Below are positions 20,644-29,912 of a DNA stretch of 64,000 nt, in pieces. Below the pieces are notes generated by a model. That model was not told the DNA's origin. It did not search any database and saw nothing but the letters and a program-made list of their open reading frames with translations. Position numbers and translations under genes: made by a program. The DNA lies in NCBI RefSeq assembly GCF_018613935.1, contig NZ_JAGGPF010000013.1, positions 1-64,000 on the forward strand, written 5' to 3'. Source of the stretch: Agromyces sp. ISL-38. GTDB taxonomy: Bacteria > Actinomycetota > Actinomycetes > Actinomycetales > Microbacteriaceae. The stretch's first letter is position 1. Every line of letters starts with the position of its first letter.

Positions 20644-21681
20644 TTACCTATTCGTAATGCTGGACTGCGGAATGCGGTGGATCGAGGACACGTCGTGCGC
20701 CGTCAGCCAGACTGCCCCTCCACCTACGGCGATGCTGCCACTCCCCTCAGCCGGGCCGAGGCGTGCAACCACGGCATCGGCGGCGGGATCGACCAGTACC
20801 GCGAGTTCCTCGGTCGTTCGGACCCACACCTCCGAGTCCGTGGCGATGATGTCCCCGCCGGCGATGTGACCGGTCGACGCAGGGATCGTCGCAAGGACCG
20901 CCCCGTCGGCGGGATCGACGCGACTCACCGTTCCGTCGCCCTGGTTCATCACCCAGAGCGACCCGGCACCACTGGCGATGAACGCCGGTTGCGGACCGAC
21001 GGCGACGCGGAGGGTCTCCTCGCCGGAGACGGGGTCGAGTCTGACGAGCTCACCCGTCGCCGGCGACGAAGCCCACAATGCGTCCCCGGCGAAGCGGAGC
21101 CCCTGCAGCCCTGCCGTGACCTCGAAGGTCCGCACGATCGCCCCGGTCGACTGCTCGAGACCGAGCAGTGTCAGTGGGCCACCGACGAACAGCCAGACCA
21201 GCGTCCCGTCGGAGGTGATGGAGGACTCGACCCTTGGGGCGAGTGGCAGGGGGATGTGCACCGCAGCAGCTGGATCGTCGAGCGGCACGCGAACGACCTC
21301 GGGCGTCGGGGCAGGGGTCGCAGCCCACAGCGCTCCGCCGGCGATCTCGAGCGCGAGCGGAATCTCGCCGACCGCGACCTCAGCCGTCTCCGTGCCGTCC
21401 ATGAGGTCCATGCGCACGAGTCCGCTGTCGACGTTCGCGACCCACATCCCGTGCTGCTCGCCGATGAGCCAGTCGGCGAATGGTTCGGCGTGGATCGTCG
21501 CCGCGCCGAGCTCCGCAATGTCGATGAGGTCGTCGGTGCCCCCCGAATCGGTCGCCGACGACGACGGCGTCGGTTCCGCCGTCGTCACGACCGGTTGCGC
21601 CGAGCACGCAGCCAAGAGCGGCAGCGACATGAGGACCATGGTCGTCGCGCGCGCACTCCTCTGCGGATTGCTCACGCGCAC
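20644..21681 (-). CDS. Beta-propeller (YncE-like) lipoprotein
   Basis: A 345-aa predicted lipoprotein with signal peptide ending in LAAC (Cys26) and a Ser/Thr-rich linker. The rest is built of repeated ~45-residue units with patterns such as '[21 protein letters not shown]' and '[21 protein letters not shown]', typical of seven-bladed YVTN/NHL-type propellers. No catalytic motif is seen; such proteins usually bind ligands or partners at the cell surface. It starts with GTG 3 nt after the stop of the rRNA methyltransferase, so they are probably co-transcribed, though their functions look unrelated. The function is unknown. Confidence 0.7.
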   Translation of the reverse strand: MRVSNPQRSARATTMVLMSLPLLAACSAQPVVTTAEPTPSSSATDSGGTDDLIDIAELGAATIHAEPFADWLIGEQHGMWVANVDSGLVRMDLMDGTETAEVAVGEIPLALEIAGGALWAATPAPTPEVVRVPLDDPAAAVHIPLPLAPRVESSITSDGTLVWLFVGGPLTLLGLEQSTGAIVRTFEVTAGLQGLRFAGDALWASSPATGELVRLDPVSGEETLRVAVGPQPAFIASGAGSLWVMNQGDGTVSRVDPADGAVLATIPASTGHIAGGDIIATDSEVWVRTTEELAVLVDPAADAVVARLGPAEGSGSIAVGGGAVWLTAHDVSSIHRIPQSSITNR

Positions 21682-21684
21682 AGG

Positions 21685-22512
21685 CTACTCCGCGCGGGTG
21701 CCGTTCACGAGTGCCGAGCGCTGTGCGAAGGCACTCTCATAGAGGCAGACGGATGCCGCGGTCGCGAGGTTCATCGACTCGGCATGCCCGTAGATCGGCA
21801 CCGTGACGACGCGATCGGCGAGCGCGAGCTTCTCGTCGGGCAACCCGTGCGCCTCATTGCCGAAGAGCCACGCCGTCGGTTCGGCGAGCACACCCTCGTT
21901 GCGCGCAGCGAGCAGGTCTTCGCCCTTGACGTCGGCGGCGATCACCACGAGTCCGGCTGCACGGGCCCGCTGCAGCACGTCTTCGAGTTCGGCGCCGACG
22001 GCGACCGGGAGGTGGAATATCGAGCCCGTCGACGCCCGAACAACCTTGGGGTTGTAGAGGTCGACGGCGCGGCCGGTGAACACCACGGCGTCGGCGCCGG
22101 CGGCATCCGCTGCCCTGACGATCGTGCCGGCGTTGCCGGGGTCGCGCACCTCTTCGAGGATGGCCACGAGTTTCGGGCTGCTCGCGAACACGTCTTTCAC
22201 CGCGGTCGGGAACTGGTGGCACACGGCGACGAATCCCTGCGGCGTGACCGTGTCGGCCATCGAGTCGAGCACCTCTTCGGTGACGAACTCGAGGTCGACG
22301 CCTGCGTCGACCGCCGTCTCGGCGATGTCGGTATAGCGCTCGAGCGCACTCGGGGTGGCATAGAGCTCCACGACGAGCTGCGGGCGGAACGTCAGCGCCT
22401 CGGCGACGGCCTGCGGACCCTCGAGCAGGAAGAGCCCGCTCTCGGCTCGCGCGGTCTTCTTCGCGAGCTTCGCAACGGCCCGCACGCGCGGCGATCTGGG
22501 GTTCTCGAGCAT
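21685..22512 (-). CDS. TrmH/SpoU-family RNA 2'-O-methyltransferase
   Basis: A SAM-dependent SPOUT (trefoil-knot) methyltransferase of 275 aa, probably acting on 23S rRNA or tRNA ribose. The three family motifs are present: 'DPGNAGTIVRAADAAG' (motif 1), 'WLFGNEAHGL' (motif 2) and 'VPIYGHAESMNLATAASV' (motif 3). An N-terminal ~100-residue L30e-like domain is typical of the TsnR-like branch. Its place just after rplT is a conserved actinobacterial arrangement (tsnR after infC-rpmI-rplT). The exact target nucleotide cannot be read from sequence. Confidence 0.88.
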   Translation of the reverse strand: MLENPRSPRVRAVAKLAKKTARAESGLFLLEGPQAVAEALTFRPQLVVELYATPSALERYTDIAETAVDAGVDLEFVTEEVLDSMADTVTPQGFVAVCHQFPTAVKDVFASSPKLVAILEEVRDPGNAGTIVRAADAAGADAVVFTGRAVDLYNPKVVRASTGSIFHLPVAVGAELEDVLQRARAAGLVVIAADVKGEDLLAARNEGVLAEPTAWLFGNEAHGLPDEKLALADRVVTVPIYGHAESMNLATAASVCLYESAFAQRSALVNGTRAE

Positions 22513-22539
22513 GGCACCCAGTCTAGGGTCGAGACGCCG

Positions 22540-22572
22540 AACGGCCCGGCACCCCGAGGGTGCCGGGCCGTT
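22540..22572 (-). terminator. Terminator hairpin after rplT
   Basis: AACGGCCCGGCACCC and its exact complement form a 15-bp stem with a 3-nt loop, 14 nt past the rplT stop. There is only a short T run, as is common for actinobacterial terminators. It separates the infC operon from the methyltransferase gene. Confidence 0.85.
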
Positions 22573-22586
22573 CTGAACAGACGTGC

Positions 22587-22973
22587 CTACGCGGCGGTCT
22601 TCGGGGCCGAGGTGTCGGCCGGGAGTGCCTGCTTGGCGCTCTCGACGAGTGCCGCGAACGTCGCGGGCTCGTTGACGGCGAGCTCCGCGAGGATGCGGCG
22701 GTCGACCTCGATGCCCGCAAGGCCGAGACCCTGGATCAGGCGGTTGTACGTCAGGCCGTTCGCGCGCGACGCGGCGTTGATGCGCTGGATCCAGAGGCGA
22801 CGGAAGTCGCCCTTCTTCTGGCGACGGTCACGGTACGAGTAGACGAGGGAGTGGGTGACCTGCTCCTTCGCCTTGCGGTACAGGCGCGACCGCTGCCCGC
22901 GGTAACCTTCGGCGCGCTCGAGAATGACCCTGCGCTTCTTGTGGGCGTTGACCGCCCTCTTCACTCTTGCCAT
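22587..22973 (-). CDS. rplT: 50S ribosomal protein L20
   Basis: A 128-aa ribosomal protein that binds 23S rRNA and is needed for early 50S assembly. The basic N-terminus '[26 protein letters not shown]' and the segment '[20 protein letters not shown]' are diagnostic. It has an Ala-rich C-terminal tail slightly longer than in E. coli. It ends the infC-rpmI-rplT operon and is followed by a strong hairpin. In several bacteria L20 represses its own operon; nothing in this sequence proves that here. Confidence 0.98.
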   Translation of the reverse strand: MARVKRAVNAHKKRRVILERAEGYRGQRSRLYRKAKEQVTHSLVYSYRDRRQKKGDFRRLWIQRINAASRANGLTYNRLIQGLGLAGIEVDRRILAELAVNEPATFAALVESAKQALPADTSAPKTAA

Positions 22974-23001
22974 GACTCTGTTTCTTCCTTAATCCGACGG
23001 C

Positions 23002-23196
23002 TCAGCGGCCGAGAAGCTTCTTGATGACCTTGGCGTCGGGAGCCGACACGACCTTGTCCTGGTTCAGTCGGGCCTTGCGCTTCGAGGCCTTGACCTCGAG
23101 GTGGTGGCGCATCCCGGCCTGCTGCTTCTTGATCTTGCCGCTGCCGGTGATCTTGAAGCGCTTCTTGGCCCCGGAATGGGTCTTCTGCTTCGGCAT
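23002..23196 (-). CDS. rpmI: 50S ribosomal protein L35
   Basis: A small (64 aa), very basic ribosomal protein of the large subunit. The start '[21 protein letters not shown]' and the HHLEVKAS segment are typical. AAGGAG lies 9 nt before the ATG. It sits between infC and rplT, the universal order. Longer in-frame starts upstream would add non-homologous sequence. Confidence 0.98.
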   Translation of the reverse strand: MPKQKTHSGAKKRFKITGSGKIKKQQAGMRHHLEVKASKRKARLNQDKVVSAPDAKVIKKLLGR

Positions 23197-23251
23197 CTCG
23201 TCTTTCTCCTTGATTCTGCCGCCACGCGAGTGGCGGACGGGGGGTGCTGGC

Positions 23252-23869
23252 CTAGCCCTCGGCGGGCTCTGCCGTCTGCGGCTCTGCGTCGGCCGGGGCA
23301 TCCGCCGGTCGCGCCTTCGCCGCAGCGCGCTGTGCGTTCGCCTCGGCCTTGGCCTCGGACTTGTTCTTGAGGGGCCCGATCACCATGACCATGTTGCGGC
23401 CATCGATCGTGGGGTTGTGCTCGACGGTGCCGTACTCCGCGACGTCTTCTGCGAAGCGCTGCAGGAGGCGCACGCCCATCTCGGGGCGCGACTGCTCGCG
23501 GCCTCGGAAGAGGATCATGGCCTTGACCTTGTCGCCGGTCTTCAAGAAGCCGATCGCGCGCTTCATCTTGGTCTCGTAGTCGTGCTTGTCGATCTTGAGA
23601 CGGAACCGAACTTCTTTGAGGATCGTGTTCGCCTGGTTGCGCCGGGCCTCTTTCGCCTTCTGCGCAGCCTCGTACTTGTACTTGCCGTAGTCCATGATCT
23701 TGGCGACCGGCGGCTTCGAGTTCGGCGCGACCTCGACGAGATCGAGATCGGCCTCCTGCGCGAGCCGCAGGGCCACCTCGATCTTCACGACGCCGACCTG
23801 CTCTCCACCAGGACCCACGAGGCGGACCTCGGGGACGCGGATACGGTCGTTTGTACGGGGATCGCTGAT
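23252..23869 (-). CDS. infC: Translation initiation factor IF-3 (AUC start)
   Basis: IF-3 binds the 30S subunit, prevents premature 50S joining and proofreads the start codon. The encoded protein (205 aa from ATC) begins [19 protein letters not shown], the conserved IF-3 N-terminus, continues to '[14 protein letters not shown]' and the C-domain with '[20 protein letters not shown]', and ends in an Ala/Glu-rich tail. No ATG, GTG or TTG exists in frame between the upstream stop and residue 18. GGAG lies 7 nt before ATC at 23869. IF-3 rejects non-AUG starts, so an AUC codon gives negative feedback, as known for the AUU start of E. coli infC. Confidence 0.95.
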   Translation of the reverse strand: MSDPRTNDRIRVPEVRLVGPGGEQVGVVKIEVALRLAQEADLDLVEVAPNSKPPVAKIMDYGKYKYEAAQKAKEARRNQANTILKEVRFRLKIDKHDYETKMKRAIGFLKTGDKVKAMILFRGREQSRPEMGVRLLQRFAEDVAEYGTVEHNPTIDGRNMVMVIGPLKNKSEAKAEANAQRAAAKARPADAPADAEPQTAEPAEG

Positions 23870-23879
23870 GCGTGTACTC

Positions 23880-24115
23880 CTCTACTCAAGCTGTTTCGCT
23901 CGACGGGAGGCGGATGCCGCCCGTCGACGAGAGCGGAAGATCCACGCAAACCTGCACGGATTCACACCATGCGGAACTGCGGCACCCTGTCTACTTCCAC
24001 GCCTTGCGACGCGGAAGCGGAGTGCAATCGACCCGGTAACCTTGATGAAGCGGTATGCGCGGGTGGGAGAATCTCCACTTTCGTACCGGGGACTGGCCCC
24101 GGGCCCGCAGTAGTC
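23880..24115 (-). promoter_or_regulatory. infC operon promoter and structured leader
   Basis: TAGACT on the minus strand (24116-24111) is a likely -10, giving a leader of over 200 nt. It contains stems at 24102-24086 (CCGGGG/CCCCGG), a second at about 24078-24064, and a third, larger one at 23927-23900 (TCGACGGG/CCCGTCGA with inner GCGG/CCGC) just before the ribosome-binding site. Such leaders in other phyla mediate L20 or IF-3 autoregulation. I recognise no known Rfam class by eye. Confidence 0.45.
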
Positions 24116-24124
24116 TAACAGAGG

Positions 24125-24481
24125 ATGTCCGTGAGCGACAGTTCAGACGAGTCCACCGTCGTGGGGGCCACCCGTGACATCGCCGAGGTCGCCGCGGTCG
24201 AGATCATCACGACCGCCGCCGTGCACCTCATGAGCGCGGCCGCGGTCAAGGTGGGCCTCGCCGACGATCCCGGCGAACAGGTCGATCTCGACGAGGCGCG
24301 CAAGCTCATCAACGCCCTCGCGGGCCTCATCACGGCCGGGGCGCCGGAGATCAGCGACATGCATGCCCGGAGCCTCCGCGACGGCTTGCGCTCGTTGCAG
24401 CTCGCGTTCCGCGAGGCATCCGTGATCCCCGACCCGATCGGGCAGGGCCCGGGCGAGAAGTGGACCGGGCCCGTCACCTGA
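24125..24481 (+). CDS. DUF1844 family protein
   Basis: A 118-aa acidic protein recognised as DUF1844 by the central stretch 'VEIITTAAVHLMSAAAVKVGL' followed by a helical 'DLDEARKLINALAGLITAG' segment. The function is unknown; no catalytic motif is seen. It is divergent from infC, an arrangement I recall as common in actinobacteria. A TAGTCT box about 9 nt before the ATG overlaps the infC -10 on the other strand, so the two promoters may compete. Confidence 0.85.
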   Translation: MSVSDSSDESTVVGATRDIAEVAAVEIITTAAVHLMSAAAVKVGLADDPGEQVDLDEARKLINALAGLITAGAPEISDMHARSLRDGLRSLQLAFREASVIPDPIGQGPGEKWTGPVT

Positions 24482-24541
24482 GCGCGCCCGTCGGCTGAGC
24501 CGGCGCTCTGCTCGAATACTCGAGCGCTCGAGCGGCCGCGC

Positions 24542-25318
24542 TCAGGTCTGGCAGCTGGGGCACCACCAGATCTCGCGTCGTTCGACGTCGATACGACCGA
24601 GGCGACCGTGCTCGATGCGCGTGCCGCAGCGCCGGCACGCCTCGCCGCCGCGCCCGTAGACCCAAAGCCGCGCCCCGCGTCGGAGATCGCCGGTGGTCGT
24701 GCGCTCGAGGCGCTCGCGATTGGCGCGCATGACGCGGCTCGCGAGGTCGACGAGCGGCTCGAGCGCCACCTCGCCCGCCGGCCGCGTGGGCAGGATGCCC
24801 CGCAGGAAGCACAGCTCGTTCACGTAGACGTTGCCGAGTCCGGCGAGGTTGCGCTGGTCGGCGAGCGCGACCGCGACCGGAGTGTCGGGCGCGAGCGCGA
24901 GCCGGCGCACCGCTTCTGCGGCATCCCAGTCGTCGCCGAGGAGATCGGGGCCGAGGTAGCCGAGCCGCTCGGCCTCTTCGGCGGCTGGGAACACCTCGAG
25001 GAGGCCGAGGTCGAAGCCGACGGCCAGCACCTCGGGCGTCTCGATCACCGCTCGCGCGTGCCATGCCGGCCGGCGCCACCGCTCACCCGGGCGGTAGACC
25101 CACCACTCCCCCTCCATCTTCAGGTGCGAGTGCACGACGTAATCGCCGATGCGCATGAGCAGGTGCTTGCCACGGCTGCCGACCGATCGCACGGGATCAC
25201 CCGAGAGGTCGACGGTCGCGAACGCGGGCACGCGGAAGTCGGAGCGGGTCACGAGCTGACCCGCGAGCACGTCGTCGAGGAGTCGTGCGGACCGGAACAC
25301 CGTGTCACCTTCTGGCAT
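24542..25318 (-). CDS. nei: Fpg/Nei-family DNA glycosylase/AP lyase
   Basis: Base-excision repair enzyme (258 aa) that removes oxidised bases and cleaves the abasic strand. The N-terminus MPEGDT supplies the catalytic Pro2-Glu3 of the Nei branch. A conserved lysine lies in 'GSRGKHLLMRI', the helix-two-turn-helix includes 'NLAGLGNVYVNELCF', and a zinc finger at the C-terminus shows CRRCG and CPSC pairs. Its start overlaps the end of the Lhr helicase gene by 14 bp, implying coupled translation and a shared repair role. It is closest in style to actinobacterial Nei2-type proteins; the substrate range is not predictable. Confidence 0.92.
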   Translation of the reverse strand: MPEGDTVFRSARLLDDVLAGQLVTRSDFRVPAFATVDLSGDPVRSVGSRGKHLLMRIGDYVVHSHLKMEGEWWVYRPGERWRRPAWHARAVIETPEVLAVGFDLGLLEVFPAAEEAERLGYLGPDLLGDDWDAAEAVRRLALAPDTPVAVALADQRNLAGLGNVYVNELCFLRGILPTRPAGEVALEPLVDLASRVMRANRERLERTTTGDLRRGARLWVYGRGGEACRRCGTRIEHGRLGRIDVERREIWWCPSCQT

Positions 25319-28300
25319 CGAAGCGCAGCCCCCTCGGCGTCTCGCGGAATCCGGCCGCGCGCAGCGGCTGGTCGAGTACAGATCCGTAGACGCCGGCACC
25401 GTTGACCGTCTCCACCCGGAGTCGCGGCACGCGCGCTCGTGCAAGAGCTTCGGCGAGCGCGGATGCCGCGGCGACGAGCACCTCGTCATCGCTCGAGAAG
25501 ACGAGCGCCGTGCGCCCGCCCCGCTCGAGGTAGAAGGCCGCCTCGCCGTCGACCATCGCGACGAACGCTCCGGCCTTGCGCGCCGGCCGATGGCCCTCGG
25601 CGGCGAGCTCGGGCCAGTCGAGGGCTGCCCCGAAGGGATTCGCGGGATCGGTTGCGGCGAGGGCGATGGCTGCGCCACGGGGCGCGCTCCGCAGCCGGTC
25701 GACGGCCGCTCCCGTGGCGAACTGCGCGCCGCCCTGGCCGTCGATGAAGTAGCCCCGGCGCACGCGCCCGGACTCCTCGAATCCAGAGAGGGTGCGGTAC
25801 GCGAGAGCGAACCCGCCGACGACGCCCTCTGCCATGACGGAACCTCGCGTGACGATGCCGTAGCGCTCGAGGAGGGTCTCGCCGAGCGCATGGGCGCGCG
25901 GCGTCGCCGCCGAGCTCGCGAGCGGGAGCACCGACCACCTGCCCGCGGCGCGCGGCGGGTTGGCCCGCGCCGTCGCGGCCCGGCTCGAGCTCACGCTCGC
26001 CGCGAGAGCCCGGCGAGAGAGCGACCCGCCTCGCAGCCTGGCCCTCGGTGTGGGCGGAGCGGTCTTGTGCGCGCCGCCCACCGCCAGCAGCCCGCGCACG
26101 GGGGCGAAGGTGTCGTTCGTCACCAGGCCGGCCCAGACGAGCCGCCAGAGAGCGTCGATCACCGGTTGTTCGTCGGTCGCGCCGATCGACTCGACGAGCT
26201 GACGGAAGAAGTAGCCGCCGCCGGTGCCGAGCACCGCCAGCAGCTCGGTCTCGATGGGGTCGAGCGGTGCGGATGCCGGCAAGGGCAGCGTGAGTTCCGC
26301 CGTCTCGGCGAGATGCAGGCTCAGCCAGCCGTCATCGCCCGCGAGCGAGCCCGCGCCGGCCCAGACGACCTCGCCGGAGGCGGTGAGTTCATCGAGCATG
26401 TCGGGCCGGTAGTCGGAGACCCGTGCAGGGAGCACGAACGCCTCCCAGGCGGAGGCGGGAATGCGGGCACCCTCGAGCTGCTCGATCACCGCCGCCACCC
26501 CGTCGACGCCGCGGAGCTTGCCGCCCACATGCTGCCACTCGGGAAGGAACCTCGCATACTCGCGGGGCACGACCGGCTCGATCTCGTTGCGCAACACCGC
26601 GAGCGACCGGCGCCGCAACCTCCGGAGCACCTCGCTGTCGCACCACTCCGTGCCGGTTCCCCGTGGTGAGAACTCGCCCTCGACAACGCGGCGTTCGGCG
26701 GCGAGGCGCCCGAGCGCAGACGCCGCGACGGCGGCCCCGATGCCGAATCGCTCGGCCACGGCGTGGACGGTGAACGGCCCGTGCGTGCGAGCGAACCGGC
26801 TGACGAGGTCGCCGAGCGGATCGCGAACGGGCTCACCGAACACCTCGGGCAGGCCCGGTGGGATCGGCACGCCGAGCGCATCGCGCAGCCGGCTCAGGTC
26901 TTCTACGGCCGCGAACCACGGGTTGCCCGCGAATCGCACGACGGCGACGCGCCGAGCGTCGACGAGCGCGTGGAGCGCCGCCGCCGCATCCGTCTCGCCG
27001 TCGACACGCTCGGCGACCTCATCGGCCGTGAGCGGTCCGAGTTCGCGGAGGAGATCGACGACGCCCTCGTCGCCGCGCGCGGCGCGTTCGCGGGCGAGGC
27101 GCTGCAGCATCCGCTCGACCTCGTCGACGACCTCGGGATCGAGCAGTTCGCGCAGCTCGATCGTGCCGAGCAGGTCGGCGAGGAGTGCGGGATCGAGCGA
27201 GAGCGCGGCGGCGCGTCGCTCGGCGAGTGGCGCATCACCCTCGTACATGAACGCACCGACGTAGCCGAAGAGGAGGCTCGAGGCGAATGGGCTCGCCACC
27301 TCGGTCGTGACCTCCACGAAGCGGATCTCGCGAGCGGTGATGCGCTCGGCCAGCCGAGTGAGCGCCGGGAGGTCGTAGACGTCTTGGAGGCACTCTCGCA
27401 CGGCCTCGAGCACGATCGGAAAGTCGGGGAAGTCGCGAGCGACCTCGAGGAGCTGCGAGGCGCGCTGGCGCTGCTGCCACAGTGGCGAGCGTTTGCCGGG
27501 GTTCACCCGCGGCAGGAGCAGCGCTCGCGCCGCGCACTCGCGGAACCGCGACGCGAAGAGGGCGGACCCGCCGACGTGGAGCGTCACGAGCTCGCCGAGC
27601 TCGGCCGCCTCGAAGGCGAACAGCTCGGCGCCGGGCGGCTCGTCGGCGGTGTCGGGCATGCGCAGCAAGATGCCGTCGTCGCTCGCCACCGCGTTCGCGT
27701 CGACGCCGAACCGCTCCTGCACTCGAGCGCCCGCGGCGAGCGCCCACGGTGCGTGCACCCGCATGCCGTACGGCGAGTGCAGCACGATGCGCCAGTCGCC
27801 GAGCTCGTCGCGGAAGCGTTCGATCACGAGGTTCGTCGCGTCGGGCACGACGCGCGTGGCGCCCCGCTGGTCGTCGATGAATGCGAGCAGGTTCCGCGCG
27901 GCGCGCTCATCGAGGCCCGCAGCGCGCGACCTCGCCACGCCCACCTCGGCGGGCGAGTTCGCGAGGTCGGCGATGAATCCCCCGATCGCCTCGCCGAGCT
28001 CGGCCGGCCGGCCGATTCCGTCGCCCTTCCAGAACGGAAGGCGGCCGGGCTCACCGAACGCAGGCGATACCAGCACGCGGTCGTGCGTGATCTCCTGGAT
28101 GCGCCAGCTCGTGGCCCCGAGTGCGAAGACGTCGCCGACTCGCGACTCGTACACCATCTCCTCGTCGAGTTCGCCGACGCGTCGCCCGGGGCCGGCCTCG
28201 CCGACCATGAAGACACCGAAGAGACCGCGATCGGGAATGGTGCCGCCGCTCGTGACGGCGAGCCGCTGCGCGCCGCGCCGGCCGACGAACGTGCCGGCAT

Positions 28301-29864
28301 CGCGATCCCACACGATACGGGGGCGGAGCTCGCCGAATCGGTCGGATGGGTAGCGCCCGGCGAGGAGGTCGAGGGTCGCATCGAACGCCGATCGGGGCAG
28401 GGTGGCGAACGGCGCTGCACGACGCACGAGGTCGAACCACTCCTCGACGTCCCACTCGTCGACCGCCGAGGCGGCGATCGTCTGCTGCGCGAGCACATCG
28501 AGGGGATTCGTCGGCACGCGCATCGCCTCGATGGAGCCGGCGGCCATGCGCTCGACGACGACCGCCGAATGCAACAGGTCGGCGCGATGCTTCGGGAAGA
28601 TCACGCCCTTCGAGACCTGACCCACCTGGTGCCCGGCTCGCCCGATGCGCTGCAGGCCGCTCGCGACCGATGGCGGCGACTCGACCTGCATGACAAGGTC
28701 GACGGCGCCCATGTCGATGCCGAGCTCGAGGCTCGACGTCGCGACGACGCACCGCAGCCGGCCGGACTTCAGGTCTTCCTCGACGAGGGCCCGCTCCTCC
28801 TTGCTCACGGAGCCGTGATGGGATCGGGCGAGCACCGGCGCGGCGCCGCCGGTGATGCCCGACGCTCCCACCGCTTCCGCCGGCGGTCGCGTGGGTGACG
28901 GCGGTGTCGCCTCTGAGGGAACCAGGACCGGGGCGTCGACCTCCGATACCGCCGCGCCGACGGGCACCGGTATGCGCTCGGCCCACAGTTCGTTGAGCCG
29001 CGCCGTCAGCCGCTCGGCGAGGCGCCGTGAATTCGCGAACACGATGGTGGAACGGTGCGCGAGCACTTCCTCGAGGATGGCCGCCTCGACATGCGGCCAG
29101 ACCGAGCCCGAGCTCGACTCGCCGGCGAGATCGGACAGGTCGTCGACCGGCACCGTGACGCTCAGATCGAACCGCTTGCCGCTCGGCGGGGCGACGATCG
29201 ACACCGGGCGCGTGCCGGCCAGGAAGCGAGCGACCTCCTCGTGCGGCCTGACCGTGGCCGAGAGCCCGATGCGCTGCACCGGTCGCGACGCCAGTGCGTC
29301 GAGGCGCTCGAGCGAGAGCGCGAGATGAGCGCCGCGCTTCGAACCGGCCAGTGCGTGGATCTCGTCGACGATGACGGTGTCGACCCCCGCGAGCGTCTCA
29401 CGGGCCGAGGAGGTGAGCATGAGGTACAGCGACTCTGGGGTCGTGATGAGAATCTCGGGCGGATGCTTCACGAGCGTGCGCCGCTCGGCGGGCGGCGTGT
29501 CGCCCGAGCGCACGCCGACCGTCACCTCGGGCACCGACAGGCCATGCGCCGCCGCCGTGCGGGCGATGCCCACGATGGGCGCGCGGAGGTTGCGCTCGAC
29601 GTCGACGCCGAGGGCCTTGAGCGGCGAGATGTACAGCACCCGGGTGCCCGCGGCCACCGCCTCTGCGCCGCCCGCGATCATGCGATCGATGGCCCAGAGG
29701 AATGCCGCGAGCGTCTTGCCCGAGCCCGTGGGCGCCACCACGAGCGCGTGATCGCCACGCGCGATTGCCTGCCACGCGCCGTGCTGCACCGAGGTGGGCG
29801 CGGCGAACGACTCCGTGAACCACGCCCGCGTCGCGGGCGAGAACGAGTCGAGCGCCTCAGGCAT
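25305..29864 (-). CDS. lhr: Lhr-like superfamily 2 DNA helicase
   Basis: A very large (1519 aa) ATP-dependent helicase of the Lhr family, associated with DNA repair in mycobacteria. Motif I APTGSGKT is at residues 44-51 and motif II DEIH at 167-170. Motif III is GLSATVRP, motif IV-V 'SSLELGIDMGAVD' and motif VI QRIGRAGH. A winged-helix and the Lhr-specific core follow, then ~600 residues of the bacterial C-terminal extension (Lhr-CTD). The ATG at 29864 has GGAG 3 nt upstream. The gene overlaps nei, and helicase-glycosylase pairing suggests joint action on damaged strands. Length and motifs are intact. Confidence 0.93.
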   Translation of the reverse strand: MPEALDSFSPATRAWFTESFAAPTSVQHGAWQAIARGDHALVVAPTGSGKTLAAFLWAIDRMIAGGAEAVAAGTRVLYISPLKALGVDVERNLRAPIVGIARTAAAHGLSVPEVTVGVRSGDTPPAERRTLVKHPPEILITTPESLYLMLTSSARETLAGVDTVIVDEIHALAGSKRGAHLALSLERLDALASRPVQRIGLSATVRPHEEVARFLAGTRPVSIVAPPSGKRFDLSVTVPVDDLSDLAGESSSGSVWPHVEAAILEEVLAHRSTIVFANSRRLAERLTARLNELWAERIPVPVGAAVSEVDAPVLVPSEATPPSPTRPPAEAVGASGITGGAAPVLARSHHGSVSKEERALVEEDLKSGRLRCVVATSSLELGIDMGAVDLVMQVESPPSVASGLQRIGRAGHQVGQVSKGVIFPKHRADLLHSAVVVERMAAGSIEAMRVPTNPLDVLAQQTIAASAVDEWDVEEWFDLVRRAAPFATLPRSAFDATLDLLAGRYPSDRFGELRPRIVWDRDAGTFVGRRGAQRLAVTSGGTIPDRGLFGVFMVGEAGPGRRVGELDEEMVYESRVGDVFALGATSWRIQEITHDRVLVSPAFGEPGRLPFWKGDGIGRPAELGEAIGGFIADLANSPAEVGVARSRAAGLDERAARNLLAFIDDQRGATRVVPDATNLVIERFRDELGDWRIVLHSPYGMRVHAPWALAAGARVQERFGVDANAVASDDGILLRMPDTADEPPGAELFAFEAAELGELVTLHVGGSALFASRFRECAARALLLPRVNPGKRSPLWQQRQRASQLLEVARDFPDFPIVLEAVRECLQDVYDLPALTRLAERITAREIRFVEVTTEVASPFASSLLFGYVGAFMYEGDAPLAERRAAALSLDPALLADLLGTIELRELLDPEVVDEVERMLQRLARERAARGDEGVVDLLRELGPLTADEVAERVDGETDAAAALHALVDARRVAVVRFAGNPWFAAVEDLSRLRDALGVPIPPGLPEVFGEPVRDPLGDLVSRFARTHGPFTVHAVAERFGIGAAVAASALGRLAAERRVVEGEFSPRGTGTEWCDSEVLRRLRRRSLAVLRNEIEPVVPREYARFLPEWQHVGGKLRGVDGVAAVIEQLEGARIPASAWEAFVLPARVSDYRPDMLDELTASGEVVWAGAGSLAGDDGWLSLHLAETAELTLPLPASAPLDPIETELLAVLGTGGGYFFRQLVESIGATDEQPVIDALWRLVWAGLVTNDTFAPVRGLLAVGGAHKTAPPTPRARLRGGSLSRRALAASVSSSRAATARANPPRAAGRWSVLPLASSAATPRAHALGETLLERYGIVTRGSVMAEGVVGGFALAYRTLSGFEESGRVRRGYFIDGQGGAQFATGAAVDRLRSAPRGAAIALAATDPANPFGAALDWPELAAEGHRPARKAGAFVAMVDGEAAFYLERGGRTALVFSSDDEVLVAAASALAEALARARVPRLRVETVNGAGVYGSVLDQPLRAAGFRETPRGLRFDARR

Positions 29865-29912
29865 GACTCCATTCAACCCGATGCCGCCGACTCCGCCGCC
29901 GGGGCCGGCATC

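Noticed and set aside
18110-20869. A 919-codon plus-strand open frame
   Set aside because: It runs antisense to four clearly recognisable ABC transporter genes and has the same complement-like composition.
26763-28898. A 711-codon plus-strand open frame
   Set aside because: It is antisense to the Lhr helicase gene, with no recognisable domain or ribosome-binding site.
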